Below, one piece after another: positions 18,707 to 27,008 of a stretch of 57,824 bases of DNA. The DNA is taken from assembly GCA_038147155.1 (NCBI GenBank), contig JAYQTA010000012.1, forward strand, positions 1 through 57,824, written 5' to 3'. Under the pieces are notes generated by a model. The model had not been told where the DNA came from. It worked only from the letters and a program-made list of their open reading frames with translations, and did not search any database. How positions within the stretch are numbered: the stretch's first letter is position 1; each line of letters begins with the position of its first letter. The translations under genes and the position numbers were made by a program. This DNA is from Australimonas brisbanensis. Its GTDB lineage: Bacteria; Chloroflexota; Dehalococcoidia; Lucifugimonadales; Australimonadaceae.

Positions 18707-18743
18707 CCCGCTCGCCATCTCATCCACCACCCGGAGGCTCCGC

Positions 18744-19319
18744 GTGCCTGATTTCTACGACGTCGCCCGTTCCCAGCGGGGAGTTCGGTACTACAAGCCG
18801 GATCCCGTGTCCGACGAGGCGGTGGAGCGCATCCTCGCAGCCGCGACGCGCGCCCCCTCCGGCAACAACAAGCAGCCGTGGCGCTTCGTGGTGGTGCGCG
18901 ATACCGGGGTGAAGGCGGAGTTGGGCCGCCTCTACCTGTTGGGCCAGGCGCGCACCCGTGGGCAGGCCGCCCCGTCGGCGCCTCCGGAGGAGGGGCCGTT
19001 GCACTTCTCCTTCGCCATGGACCAGGTGCCGGTGGTCATCATGGTCTACACCGCCCACAACACCGACGGCGCCTCCATCTATCCGGCGGTGCAGAACCTG
19101 ATGCTGGCCGCCGCCGCAGAGGGGCTGGGGACGCGCCTGACCACCACCTGGCGCAGCGCCGAGACGGAGGTCGCCCGCCTGCTGGGCGTGCCGGACGAAT
19201 GGAACGGCGTGGCGCTGATTCCCCTGGGCTACCCGGCTGAGCCCGACCACCTGGGCGGCTCGCGCCGCAAGCCCGTTTCCGAGGTTGCCTATCTCGACCA
19301 CTGGGGCGTCGCGCTCTAA
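18744..19319 (+). CDS. Nitroreductase family FMN protein, copy 1
   Basis: This 191-residue protein starts with GTG after CCGGAGG. It has the nitroreductase fold landmarks: RSQRGVRYYKPDPV at the N-terminus, the FMN-binding ATRAPSGNNKQPWRFVVV, AVQNLMLAAAAEGLGTRLTT in the middle and IPLGYPAE near the end. Family members use NAD(P)H and FMN to reduce nitro groups, quinones or enoates, and some act in aromatic or cofactor metabolism. It lies 37 nt after the Rieske oxygenase and 26 nt before a second copy, so the three are probably one operon. Confidence 0.9.
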   Translation: MPDFYDVARSQRGVRYYKPDPVSDEAVERILAAATRAPSGNNKQPWRFVVVRDTGVKAELGRLYLLGQARTRGQAAPSAPPEEGPLHFSFAMDQVPVVIMVYTAHNTDGASIYPAVQNLMLAAAAEGLGTRLTTTWRSAETEVARLLGVPDEWNGVALIPLGYPAEPDHLGGSRRKPVSEVAYLDHWGVAL

Positions 19320-19345
19320 CGCACCCGTACCGCAGGAGTTGTCCC

Positions 19346-19942
19346 ATGCCAGAGTTCTTCGACGTGGTGCGGAGCCTGCGGGGAGTGCGCTACTACAAGC
19401 CCGACCCCGTGCCCCAGGCGGTGCTGGAGCAGGTGCTGGAGGCCGCGACGCGTGCCCCCTCCGGCTCCAACAAGCAGCCGTGGCGCTTCGTGGTGGTGCG
19501 CGATGCCCCGACCAAGCGCGCACTGGGCGAACTGTACCGCAAGGGCCGCGCCGCCTCCTATGCGGGAGAGCCGGAGCCCATCCCGGCGCAGGGGCCCTAC
19601 ACCTTCGAGCAGGACATGGAGCACGTGCCGGTCATCATCCTGCCGTGCATGGAGTCGCTCCCCACCCGTGGGCGCGAGGTGTTCCGCGGCGCGTCCATCT
19701 ACCCTGCGGTGCAGAATCTGATGCTGGCCGCCGCCGCGCACGGAATGGGCAGCCGCTTCACCACCGTCTGGCAGCACACGGGTGATGCGGTGCCCCGCCT
19801 GCTGGGCATCCCTGACAGCTTCCAGGTGATGGGCCTGCTGCCCCTGGGCTACCCTGCCGCGCCCGACCACCTGGGCGGGGCCAAGCGCAGGCCCGTGGCC
19901 GAGGTCACCTACTACGACCGTTGGGGCAACACGGGCGGCTAG
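19346..19942 (+). CDS. Nitroreductase family FMN protein, copy 2
   Basis: This 198-residue paralogue of the gene just upstream has the same RSLRGVRYYKPDPV, ATRAPSGSNKQPWRFVVV and AVQNLMLAAAAHGMGSRFTT elements and a PLGYPAAPDHLGG end. Ribosome binding site CGCAGGAG is present. The central part (residues 65-105) differs most between copies, and in this family that region lines the substrate pocket, so the pair may act on different substrates or form a heterodimer. It is convergent with the decarboxylase-like gene that follows, with a 29-nt gap. Confidence 0.9.
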   Translation: MPEFFDVVRSLRGVRYYKPDPVPQAVLEQVLEAATRAPSGSNKQPWRFVVVRDAPTKRALGELYRKGRAASYAGEPEPIPAQGPYTFEQDMEHVPVIILPCMESLPTRGREVFRGASIYPAVQNLMLAAAAHGMGSRFTTVWQHTGDAVPRLLGIPDSFQVMGLLPLGYPAAPDHLGGAKRRPVAEVTYYDRWGNTGG

Positions 19943-19971
19943 CGCCGGGGCGCGGGGGTGCCCCCGCAGTC

Positions 19972-20964
19972 CTAGGTATCCAGCACGCCCTTGGCGAACA
20001 CCTCGTCCAGCGCGTAGCGGCGGGCCATGATGCCCTGCTCGTGGGAGATGTCGATGTAGCGGTCCAGGGTGCGCCGGTTGGCCTCGATACCGTACACGAA
20101 CGCATCGCCCCACCTCTTGAACTGCGCCTCCACCGCCTCCCGCAGGTAGATGATGGAGAAGCTGCCCCGATCGCGCAGCAGGTCGTAGTAGGCCTGCGCC
20201 TTGGAGGCCTGGAAGCCGTCGTAGATGCGCCGGGCAAGGTCGGGGTGCTCACGGTCCAGCTTGCCGGAGAGCACCATCATGTGCACCGGCGTGAAGGTGC
20301 TCCACTCGCGCCAGAGGGCGATGTCCTCCTCCTTGTAGTCGAACAGGTAGCGGATGCACGAGTCCGTCGCAACCCAGTTGAACAGTTCGGGGTCCGAGAT
20401 GTCGCCGAGGAAGGCGTCTATCTCCCCGTCCAGCAGCCGGGTGAGGTGGTCCTTCACGCTTCGCTTGCCGTCGGTCACCACTTCCACCTGCGCGCTCGTA
20501 TCGTAGATGGGGAAGAAGTCCTCGGGGTCGGTCACCAGCCAGCGGAAGGTGGAGGTGTCCACCCCGTGACGGTGCTTGAGGAGCCCCCGGCACCAGGTGA
20601 CGATGGCTGAGCGGAACGAGCGCGTGCCGATGCGCCGGCCCTCCAGGTCCTTGGGCCCAGCGATGCCCCTATCGTTGCGCACCACCATGTACCAGTAGGC
20701 GGACTTGCGCTTGACGAACAGGGGCAGACCCACGATGTCCCACCCCTGGTCGATGGCCGCCAACCAGTACCCCATGTTCAGGTCGCACAGGCCGAAGTCA
20801 CCAGTCTTCATCCGCGAATCGCGGGTGGGCGTGGGGCCCAGCTCCTCCACCGGCTTCAGCGTCACCCCCTCGATGGGCGTACGCCCCTCCATGAGCGGAC
20901 GCACGATCTCGTACGTCATCGAGGCGTAGCCGACGGACATCTCCACTTCGAGGTTCTCCGCCAT
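19972..20964 (-). CDS. 4,5-dihydroxyphthalate decarboxylase-like protein (periplasmic-binding-protein fold)
   Basis: This 330-residue protein resembles 4,5-dihydroxyphthalate decarboxylase (Pht5 group). Similar features are the N-terminal VGYASMTYEIVRPLMEGRTPIEGVTL, IAGPKDLEGRRIGTRSF with AIVTWCRGLLKHRHGVD, and LLDGEIDAFLGDISDP. The fold is that of a type II periplasmic binding protein, yet there is no signal peptide, which fits an enzyme more than a transport protein. The ATG at 20964 is chosen for its GGAGGGG ribosome binding site. It lies next to a phthalate-dioxygenase-like gene, whose product after dehydrogenation would be the decarboxylase substrate. An intracellular ligand-binding protein of the NMT1/THI5-like group is the alternative. 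Confidence 0.7.
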   Translation of the reverse strand: MAENLEVEMSVGYASMTYEIVRPLMEGRTPIEGVTLKPVEELGPTPTRDSRMKTGDFGLCDLNMGYWLAAIDQGWDIVGLPLFVKRKSAYWYMVVRNDRGIAGPKDLEGRRIGTRSFRSAIVTWCRGLLKHRHGVDTSTFRWLVTDPEDFFPIYDTSAQVEVVTDGKRSVKDHLTRLLDGEIDAFLGDISDPELFNWVATDSCIRYLFDYKEEDIALWREWSTFTPVHMMVLSGKLDREHPDLARRIYDGFQASKAQAYYDLLRDRGSFSIIYLREAVEAQFKRWGDAFVYGIEANRRTLDRYIDISHEQGIMARRYALDEVFAKGVLDT

Positions 20965-21004
20965 GACACCCCTCCTGCTGGCGCGCTGCGCGCCGGCTGC
21001 GGCC

Positions 21005-21033
21005 ACGGTAGGCGGGGGAGCGCCGATGGTCAA
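21005..21033 (-). promoter_or_regulatory. Promoter of the decarboxylase-like gene
   Basis: On the minus strand TTGACC (21028-21033) and TACCGT (21005-21010) are 17 nt apart, about 40 nt before the start codon. A TAGACT box for the divergent VOC gene lies at 21050-21055. Confidence 0.5.
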
Positions 21034-21088
21034 GGCTCGGCACCGGGGCTAGACTGCCCCCGCGCGAACCGACGGAGCGAGGTGCGTC

Positions 21089-21553
21089 ATGGCGGGCATC
21101 AGCAGGGTGGGGCACGTGGTGCTCTACGTTTCCGACATCGACCGCTCCATTGCCTTCTACCGCGACAAGCTGGGCATGGAACTGGTGCGCAACGAACCGG
21201 GGTTCGGCGCCTTCATGTCCTTCGGCGTTCAGCACCACGACATCGCACTCTTCCAGGCGCGTGGGCCCGGTGTGGGTGCCGAGGGCGGCGTGGGCCTGGC
21301 CCATGTGGCCCTGCTGGCGGACGGTGGGCTCGCCGAGGTGAAGGCGCTCCACGACCGATTGGAGGCGGCGGGGGTGTTCATCGAGGAGCGCACCGACCAC
21401 GGCATGACCCAGTCGGTCTACTTCCGCGACCCGGACAACAACCGGCTGGAGATCTACTGCGACACCATGCCGGAGGGCGTGGCCAAGCGCTACCTCGCCG
21501 AGCGTGAGGGGCTGGGCTCGCCCCTGGACCTGAACGCGGCCCCGCGCGCCTAG
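21089..21553 (+). CDS. VOC superfamily protein (glyoxalase/extradiol dioxygenase type)
   Basis: This 154-residue single-chain VOC protein has two beta-alpha-beta-beta-beta modules. The first begins ISRVGHVVLYVSDIDRSIAFYRDKLGMEL and supplies His9. The second has GLAHVALLA and ends in YFRDPDNNRLEIYCD with the usual metal-binding Glu. These residues match the metal sites of extradiol dioxygenase and glyoxalase relatives. Its position in an aromatic gene region suggests ring cleavage or an isomerase step, but length and motifs do not separate the two. Its stop codon overlaps that of the convergent HAD gene by 4 nt. Confidence 0.87.
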   Translation: MAGISRVGHVVLYVSDIDRSIAFYRDKLGMELVRNEPGFGAFMSFGVQHHDIALFQARGPGVGAEGGVGLAHVALLADGGLAEVKALHDRLEAAGVFIEERTDHGMTQSVYFRDPDNNRLEIYCDTMPEGVAKRYLAEREGLGSPLDLNAAPRA

Positions 21554-22263
21554 AGCAGCCCCCACAGCTGGGTGAGGGTGGAGACCGCCGCACCGTCCCA
21601 CTCCAGTGCGTCACGCCGGTAGTGCTGGTCGAACCAGGTGTGCTCCTCACCGGGCGCGCGGATCAGCACCGCCTCCATGCCCACCGCACGCGCCCCGGTG
21701 AGTTCGCGCGCTCCGCCGTCGCCCACGAACAGGCACCGCTCCGGTGCCACCCCCAGGGCGCCTGCCACGTGGTGGTAGACCTGCGCGTCCGGCTTCATCA
21801 ACCCCAGCGCGCAGGAAAAGCCGGTCACGTCGAAGTGCGGGGCGAACGCCGTCCCGTCCCACACGGCGGGCACCTCCGCCGAGCAGTTGGACAGCAACCC
21901 CACTCGAAGCCCCCGCTGACGCAGCCCGGTGAGCAGGGCCAGGGCATCGCCTCGTGGCGTGAGCCACCCTGCCGCGTGCGCCTGCCATGCCCGCGCCGCC
22001 TGGGTCACGGCCTCATCGGCGGGGTGCGCGCCCACGCCATTGGCGCTGGCGCGCAGAATGTCCGGCACGCCGCCCTGGTGCCCGGACTCGCGCGGCTCCA
22101 GCTGCGCGCGCCAGTGCTGCACGAAGGGCTCGTGCGCTGCGCCCAGCGCTCCGCTCACCGCTGCCAGCATCGCCTGATAGCGCACGGGGGCCACCGTCTC
22201 CACCAGCGTGCCGAACAGGTCGAAGATGACCCCGTCGAATCGCCCGTTGGGTGAGGGGCTCAT
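21550..22263 (-). CDS. HAD family hydrolase
   Basis: This 237-residue haloacid dehalogenase superfamily protein has motif I FDLFGTLV with nucleophile Asp15, motif II Ser in LLSNCS, motif III Lys in LMKPD and motif IV GDGGARE. The second Asp of motif I, normally the general acid of phosphatases, is replaced by Phe (DLFGT). The same kind of loss occurs in 2-haloacid dehalogenases (DAYGT), so a phosphatase role should not be assumed. It precedes the MMPL exporter and overlaps its stop side by 4 nt (22260-22263), so the HAD gene follows the exporter in one transcript. Confidence 0.88.
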   Translation of the reverse strand: MSPSPNGRFDGVIFDLFGTLVETVAPVRYQAMLAAVSGALGAAHEPFVQHWRAQLEPRESGHQGGVPDILRASANGVGAHPADEAVTQAARAWQAHAAGWLTPRGDALALLTGLRQRGLRVGLLSNCSAEVPAVWDGTAFAPHFDVTGFSCALGLMKPDAQVYHHVAGALGVAPERCLFVGDGGARELTGARAVGMEAVLIRAPGEEHTWFDQHYRRDALEWDGAAVSTLTQLWGLL

Positions 22264-25058
22264 GAGTGGCCTCCGTCGGGTGGGCTCGCGGCGCGCAGCA
22301 GCGAGGGAAGCACCAGGAGGGATGCCGCCAGCGCCAGGAAGATCATCAGCGAGGTCAGGGCGCCGTAGGTGGCGAAGAGGGGCATGGGCGCGAAGCCCAT
22401 GATGGCGAAGCCCAGCACCGAACTGCCCGCCGATGCCAGCAGCGAGACGCCGGTGCCCCGCGCCGCGCGCTCCAGCGCCGCCAACGCCCCGCCGGTGCGC
22501 GCCAGCTCCTCACGGTAGCGCTCGGTCATGTGGATCGAGTAGTCGATGCCCACGCCGATGGACACCGCGCCGATGGTGGCGGTGACGAAGTTGAGCGCCA
22601 GCCCGGTCAGCTCCATCAGCGCGTACAGCCACACCACCACCAGGACGATGGGCACCACCGTCACCACGGCCAGGCGCACCGATCGCAGCGCCAGCACCAG
22701 CAGGACCAGTGCGCCCGCCGCCGCCAGCGGGATGGAGGTGCGCAGGGAGCGCACCGTGGCGGTGAGCGATGCGTCGCGCACGAAGGGCGAGCCGGTGAGG
22801 CCCGCGCGGGTCACGGCGGGGTGCGCGGCCAGCGGGGCCAGGTCGGCGCGCAGGGAATCACGCGCCCCGGTGATCACGCTCTGCTCCCGCGTTCCGGGGA
22901 TGCCCACGGTGAGGATTAGCACCACGTCCGTGGGGTCTGACGCCTCGTAAGAGAGGGCGGTGTGCACCTGGTCCGGCGTGTAGAGGGTGGCCGAGGGGCT
23001 GGCGGGGACGCCGTGCTCGGTGATGTAGGCGAAAACCGCGCCCACCTGCTCCGGGGTGTCGGGGAGGCCGTCAGCGTCCTCATCGGTGAGCACCACGCCG
23101 CTCTCGCGCGCCACCTGTCCCCGCGCATAGGGGGAGGCCGTGACCAGGCGTACGAAGGCGGCGGCGTGCTGCTCGAACACCGAGGGGCTCCCGTCGGCCT
23201 CCTGTCCCACGTAGGGATTTGCGCGCAGCCGGTCGATGAACGCCTCCGTCGCGCGCAGCAGATCCGGGTCGGCCAGCGCCCCCTCCAGGTAGATGATGCC
23301 CGCCTCCCCGGAGCGCGAACCCACGTGCTCGTCCAACTTGTCCAGCCCCACCACCAGGTCGGAGCCCGGCGAGAAGAAATCCTTCACGTCGAAGGTCGCC
23401 TGCAGGCGTAGGGCGAACACCAGTGCCACCGCCGTGATGGCGCCTGCAGCGGCCAGCGTGAGCCATGGGCGTCGCGCCGGGGTCGTCACCAGCGCCGCCA
23501 TCAGCACCTCCAGTCGTCCGCCGCTCGCCCGCCCAGGAGCCGGGGCCTGCGCCAGCGGCGCGGGGGCACCGGCTCGGCGGGCCCGCCGGGCCAGCATCGC
23601 CAGCGGGGCCCCCACGGTGAGCAGGGCTGAGGCGGCGAGGATGCCCGCGCCCAGGGCGGGCGAGAGCGCCACCAGCACGATGACGCCCGCCCCCGCCAGC
23701 GCCGTGGCCGCCGCGCCCCCCGTCAGGGCCAGGGCCACCCCCGTGCGCCCTCCGGGGCCGGGGGCGCGGGCCAGCAGCAGGTCGGCGCGCAGCAAGGCCA
23801 GGGGCACGGCGATGCCCAGCACCACGAGGGCGGAGAGGACAGAGATACCGGCGGCGATGCCGAAGTGCACCACCGCCTCGATGCCCGAGGGCACGTTGGA
23901 GAGGAAGGCGATGCCATCGGAGGCCATGGCCAGCACCAGCGCGCCCAGCACCCCGGCGAAGCCCACCCGCAGCGCCTGCGGAGGCGGAGCGGTGGGCCCG
24001 CGCTCCTCCCGGTAGCGGCGCACCGCGTGCACCGCGAAGTCCACGCCCAGGGAGACCATGGCGATGGGCACCATTAGGTCCACGATGATGCCGCCCTTGA
24101 TGCCCATCAGCGCGCTGAGCCCCTTCAGCCAGATCATCAGCGCGCCGATGCCCGCCGCCGTGAGCGCCGTGGCCCAGTAGGAGCGCAGGCTCAGCCCCAC
24201 CACGGCCAGGGCAGCGATCACCGTGAAGGTGATGAACATGCCCGCCGTGCGTCCCTGCTCCTCGGCGGCGAGGGTCTGGTCGATGGCGAGGCCCCAGAGC
24301 CGGTAGTGCTCCTGCTCACCGCGCAGCGTGGCTTGCACGGTGCGGGCGAAGCGCTCGCGCGCCAGACCCGCCTCGGACGTGGCCAGGCCTGCGAACCGGC
24401 TCAGCCCGCCCAGCCCCTCGTTGTCCGCCAGCACCACCACCAGCAGTGCGGGGCTCACCCACCAGTCCGCCTCGGCCCCGTCCACCACGCGCCGCTGGCG
24501 CTCCGCCCGCACCGAGAGTTGGTCGGCCAGGCCCGCCGTGCGTTCGTCGGCCAGCAAGGCCGCCACGGCCGCCTTCACCTGTGCCTCGGTGGCCTCGGCC
24601 AGGGCAACGCGTTGGGTGAGCGCCAGGTACGCGGCCACGGCGTCCGGCAGGCCGGTCAGGCCCGTGTAGGTGAGACCGGTGTCCGCGTCGTAACGCTCCA
24701 GCAGCAGCGGCCTGGGCGCCACGCCCTGCGGGGCCAACGCGCCCGCTGCGTCGGCATCGCGCAGCGCCTGCTGGTTCGCGGCCAGCTCCGCCAGCGCGGC
24801 GGGGTTCAGCAGGTCGCCCGTGGGTGATTCGGCGATGTAGGCCGTGGCGAAGGTCGCTGACGCAAGGCGCTCGTCCACCGCATCGCGCAGGTCGAACTCC
24901 TCCCCCGCGGGCTCGGTGGAGGCGGCCTCGGTGGGCGCCAGCCACACCATGGGCGCGGTCAGCGCGCCGGTGAGCGCAACCGTCGCCGCCAGCACGGGGC
25001 CGGAGTGGGACACCAGCCACGCGCCGGCGCGCTGGGAGAGGGTGGGGCTAGCGTTCAC
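22260..25058 (-). CDS. MMPL/RND family exporter (HAE3-like)
   Basis: This 932-residue membrane protein has two similar halves, each with one membrane segment, a large extracytoplasmic loop and a bundle of further segments. The paired motifs GVDFAVHAVRRYREE (first half) and GVGIDYSIHMTERYREE (second half) are characteristic of MMPL-type RND transporters, which move lipids, hopanoids or other hydrophobic molecules across the membrane using the proton gradient. The second loop contains DEDADGLPDTPEQ, which looks like a calcium-binding-type acidic repeat. The start is taken as GTG 25058, which overlaps the end of a truncated ABC ATPase frame by 11 nt; the frame further upstream is only a shadow of that gene. 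Confidence 0.88.
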   Translation of the reverse strand: MNASPTLSQRAGAWLVSHSGPVLAATVALTGALTAPMVWLAPTEAASTEPAGEEFDLRDAVDERLASATFATAYIAESPTGDLLNPAALAELAANQQALRDADAAGALAPQGVAPRPLLLERYDADTGLTYTGLTGLPDAVAAYLALTQRVALAEATEAQVKAAVAALLADERTAGLADQLSVRAERQRRVVDGAEADWWVSPALLVVVLADNEGLGGLSRFAGLATSEAGLARERFARTVQATLRGEQEHYRLWGLAIDQTLAAEEQGRTAGMFITFTVIAALAVVGLSLRSYWATALTAAGIGALMIWLKGLSALMGIKGGIIVDLMVPIAMVSLGVDFAVHAVRRYREERGPTAPPPQALRVGFAGVLGALVLAMASDGIAFLSNVPSGIEAVVHFGIAAGISVLSALVVLGIAVPLALLRADLLLARAPGPGGRTGVALALTGGAAATALAGAGVIVLVALSPALGAGILAASALLTVGAPLAMLARRARRAGAPAPLAQAPAPGRASGGRLEVLMAALVTTPARRPWLTLAAAGAITAVALVFALRLQATFDVKDFFSPGSDLVVGLDKLDEHVGSRSGEAGIIYLEGALADPDLLRATEAFIDRLRANPYVGQEADGSPSVFEQHAAAFVRLVTASPYARGQVARESGVVLTDEDADGLPDTPEQVGAVFAYITEHGVPASPSATLYTPDQVHTALSYEASDPTDVVLILTVGIPGTREQSVITGARDSLRADLAPLAAHPAVTRAGLTGSPFVRDASLTATVRSLRTSIPLAAAGALVLLVLALRSVRLAVVTVVPIVLVVVWLYALMELTGLALNFVTATIGAVSIGVGIDYSIHMTERYREELARTGGALAALERAARGTGVSLLASAGSSVLGFAIMGFAPMPLFATYGALTSLMIFLALAASLLVLPSLLRAASPPDGGHS

Positions 25059-25320
25059 GCGGCGCTTGCCCGTGGCTCTGCGGCTCGCCCCGCAGCACGG
25101 TGCGCACCAGGGCGCGCACGACCGGCCGGGAGCCGGTGGTGAGCATGCCCAGCAGCATGCGGATCGAGGTGGACTTACCGGAGCCGTTGGGCCCCACCAA
25201 CCCCACCGCCTCACCGGGGTTGATGGCGCACGAGACGTCGCGCACCACGGCGCGCGCGGTGAAGCGCTTCCACAGGCCAAAGGCCTGGATGGCGGGTGCG
25301 GATGGGCCAGCGGTGCTCAT
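25048..25320 (-). pseudogene. Truncated ABC transporter ATPase (N-terminal part only)
   Basis: From ATG 25320 the product reads as a normal ABC ATPase start: VRDVSCAINPGEAVGLVGPNGSGKSTSIRMLLGML, with a Walker A at about residues 46-53. After LGML the family sequence stops, and about 25 unrelated residues follow before a stop at 25048. The Q-loop, signature motif, Walker B and H-loop are all missing, so it cannot hydrolyse ATP as a transporter. The stop overlaps the GTG start of the MMPL gene by 11 nt, so translation of the stub could still drive the exporter. An internal deletion is the likely cause; misassembly is possible. Confidence 0.75.
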
Positions 25321-25654
25321 GGGGCCTTCATGATACCGCTCCCACGCTCGGGTGTCGCGGGTGCGCCCGTGCACCGATATGACGGCCCTGAACGGCGCGC
25401 AGCGATGACGGATTCGAGCCCCTCCCGGAGCGGTGGTGGTCGAATCCGCATCCGCCGCTCAGCCGGTCCTCACTCGCATGGTGCCGTGCAGTCGCGGCGC
25501 GGTGAACAGGTGGGAGCTCCACGAAGGCCAGGCGCACGTGGCCCCGCGCAGACCGCCGCTCCGAGCCGGAGCGGGTGGATGAAAGTTCAATCACCCCCTC
25601 AGACGAATGAAGGAATCAGCAATCAAAGCGACCATGCACGATAAAAACCGCAGG
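25321..25654. other. Intergenic region upstream of proV, no gene seen
   Basis: This stretch separates the divergent truncated ABC gene and the proVWX operon. No frame in it resembles a known protein, and no RNA element is evident. From 25590 the sequence becomes AT-richer and leads into the proV promoter. Confidence 0.5.
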
Positions 25655-25683
25655 TTGACGCTTCCCTTCTCGCTGGGTAGGCT
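25655..25683 (+). promoter_or_regulatory. Promoter of the proVWX operon
   Basis: TTGACG (25655-25660) and TAGGCT (25678-25683) are exactly 17 nt apart, preceded by an AT-rich stretch. The predicted start of transcription near 25690 lies before the GTG of proV, so earlier in-frame start codons are excluded. Confidence 0.55.
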
Positions 25684-25741
25684 GCCCAAATCTTGCCGCC
25701 GGGCGGGTCTCCGAGGGGAGGGCCGGCTGGCAGGAGGGGCC

Positions 25742-27007
25742 GTGGCGCAGGAACCGGCAGCGACGAAGATCAGCGTTCGGGGGTTGTGGAAACTCTTCGG
25801 GGTTGAGGGCCGTTCGGCCATAGACCCGCGCATGGAGGGTATGTCCAAGGCCGAGATCCAGCAGGAATTCGGTGTGGTCACCGGCCTGCGGGACGTCTCC
25901 TTCGACGTACAGACCGGCGAGGTGTTCGTGGTCATGGGGCTCTCGGGCTCCGGCAAGTCCACCCTCGTCCGCAACCTGGTGCGGCTCATCGAGCCCACCG
26001 CTGGGCAGATCCTCGTCGACGGCGAGGACGTCCTCACCTACGACGAGAAGCAGCTCATCGCGTTCCGGCGCACCAAGATGGCCATGGTGTTCCAGCACTT
26101 CGGTCTGCTCCCGCACCGCACGGTGCTGGAGAATGCGGCCTTCGCCCTGGAACTGCGCGGGGTGGACCGCGAGGAGCGCGAGGAGCGCGCCCGCGAGACG
26201 CTGGGCATGGTGGGCCTGCAGGACTGGACCACCCATTACCCCCACACCCTGTCCGGGGGCATGCAGCAGCGCGTGGGCCTCGCTCGCGCCATCGCCGCCG
26301 ACACCGACGTGCTGCTGATGGACGAGCCGTTCTCGGGCCTCGACCCGCTGATCCGGCGCGACATGCAGAACGAACTGGTGCGCCTGCAGGACCAGCTCCA
26401 GAAGACCATTGTCTTCATCACCCACGACCTGGCCGAGGCGGTGAAGCTGGGCAGCCACATCCTCATCATGCGCGACGGCCAGGCGGTGCAGGTGGGCACG
26501 CCCGAAGAGATCCTCAACAATCCGGCTGACGAGTACGTCACCGAGTTCACGCGCGACGTGCGCCGCTCCACGGTGCTCACCGTGCGCTCCATCTCCAACC
26601 GTCCTCGGGTGCGCCTCCAGCTCACCCAGACGCCCAAGGAGGCCATGGACGCCCTGGCGGCGACGGGTGAGGTGGCCGCCTTCGTGGTGGACGCCCGGCG
26701 CACCTACCAGGGCGCCGTCTCCTTCAACTCCCTGGCCGAGGCCAACCAGCGTGAGGACGCGGACCTGTCCGGCGCGTACCTGGACGACGTGTCCACGCTC
26801 AACGCCGACAACCCAGTGGAGTCGGTGGTTGCCGCCATGTCCAACCAGACGGGCTCGCTGCCCGTGGTGGACTCGGCGGGCCGCCTGGTGGGCGAACTCG
26901 CCCCTGCCGCCGTGGCACGGGTGATGGACGAGGAGTACAAGGCCGCCGAGGCTGCCGCCGCAGTCGAACCGGAGCCAGAGGCCGCGTCCACCGAGAAGGG
27001 GGCCTAG
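25742..27007 (+). CDS. proV: Glycine betaine/proline ABC transporter ATP-binding protein
   Basis: This 421-residue ATPase powers compatible-solute uptake. Walker A is GLSGSGKST (66-74), followed by the signature LSGGMQQR, Walker B LLMDEPF and the H-loop in ITHDLAEA. The N-terminal VEGRSAIDPRMEGMSKAEIQQE insertion before the first strand is typical of ProV/OpuAA. The C-terminal 140 residues form two CBS-like modules that sense ionic strength in OpuA, then an Ala/Glu-rich tail. GTG 25742 is chosen because AGGAGGGG precedes it and the promoter lies upstream; the frame is open further 5' without homology. proW starts one base after the stop. Confidence 0.94.
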   Translation: MAQEPAATKISVRGLWKLFGVEGRSAIDPRMEGMSKAEIQQEFGVVTGLRDVSFDVQTGEVFVVMGLSGSGKSTLVRNLVRLIEPTAGQILVDGEDVLTYDEKQLIAFRRTKMAMVFQHFGLLPHRTVLENAAFALELRGVDREEREERARETLGMVGLQDWTTHYPHTLSGGMQQRVGLARAIAADTDVLLMDEPFSGLDPLIRRDMQNELVRLQDQLQKTIVFITHDLAEAVKLGSHILIMRDGQAVQVGTPEEILNNPADEYVTEFTRDVRRSTVLTVRSISNRPRVRLQLTQTPKEAMDALAATGEVAAFVVDARRTYQGAVSFNSLAEANQREDADLSGAYLDDVSTLNADNPVESVVAAMSNQTGSLPVVDSAGRLVGELAPAAVARVMDEEYKAAEAAAAVEPEPEAASTEKGA

Positions 27008-27008
27008 C

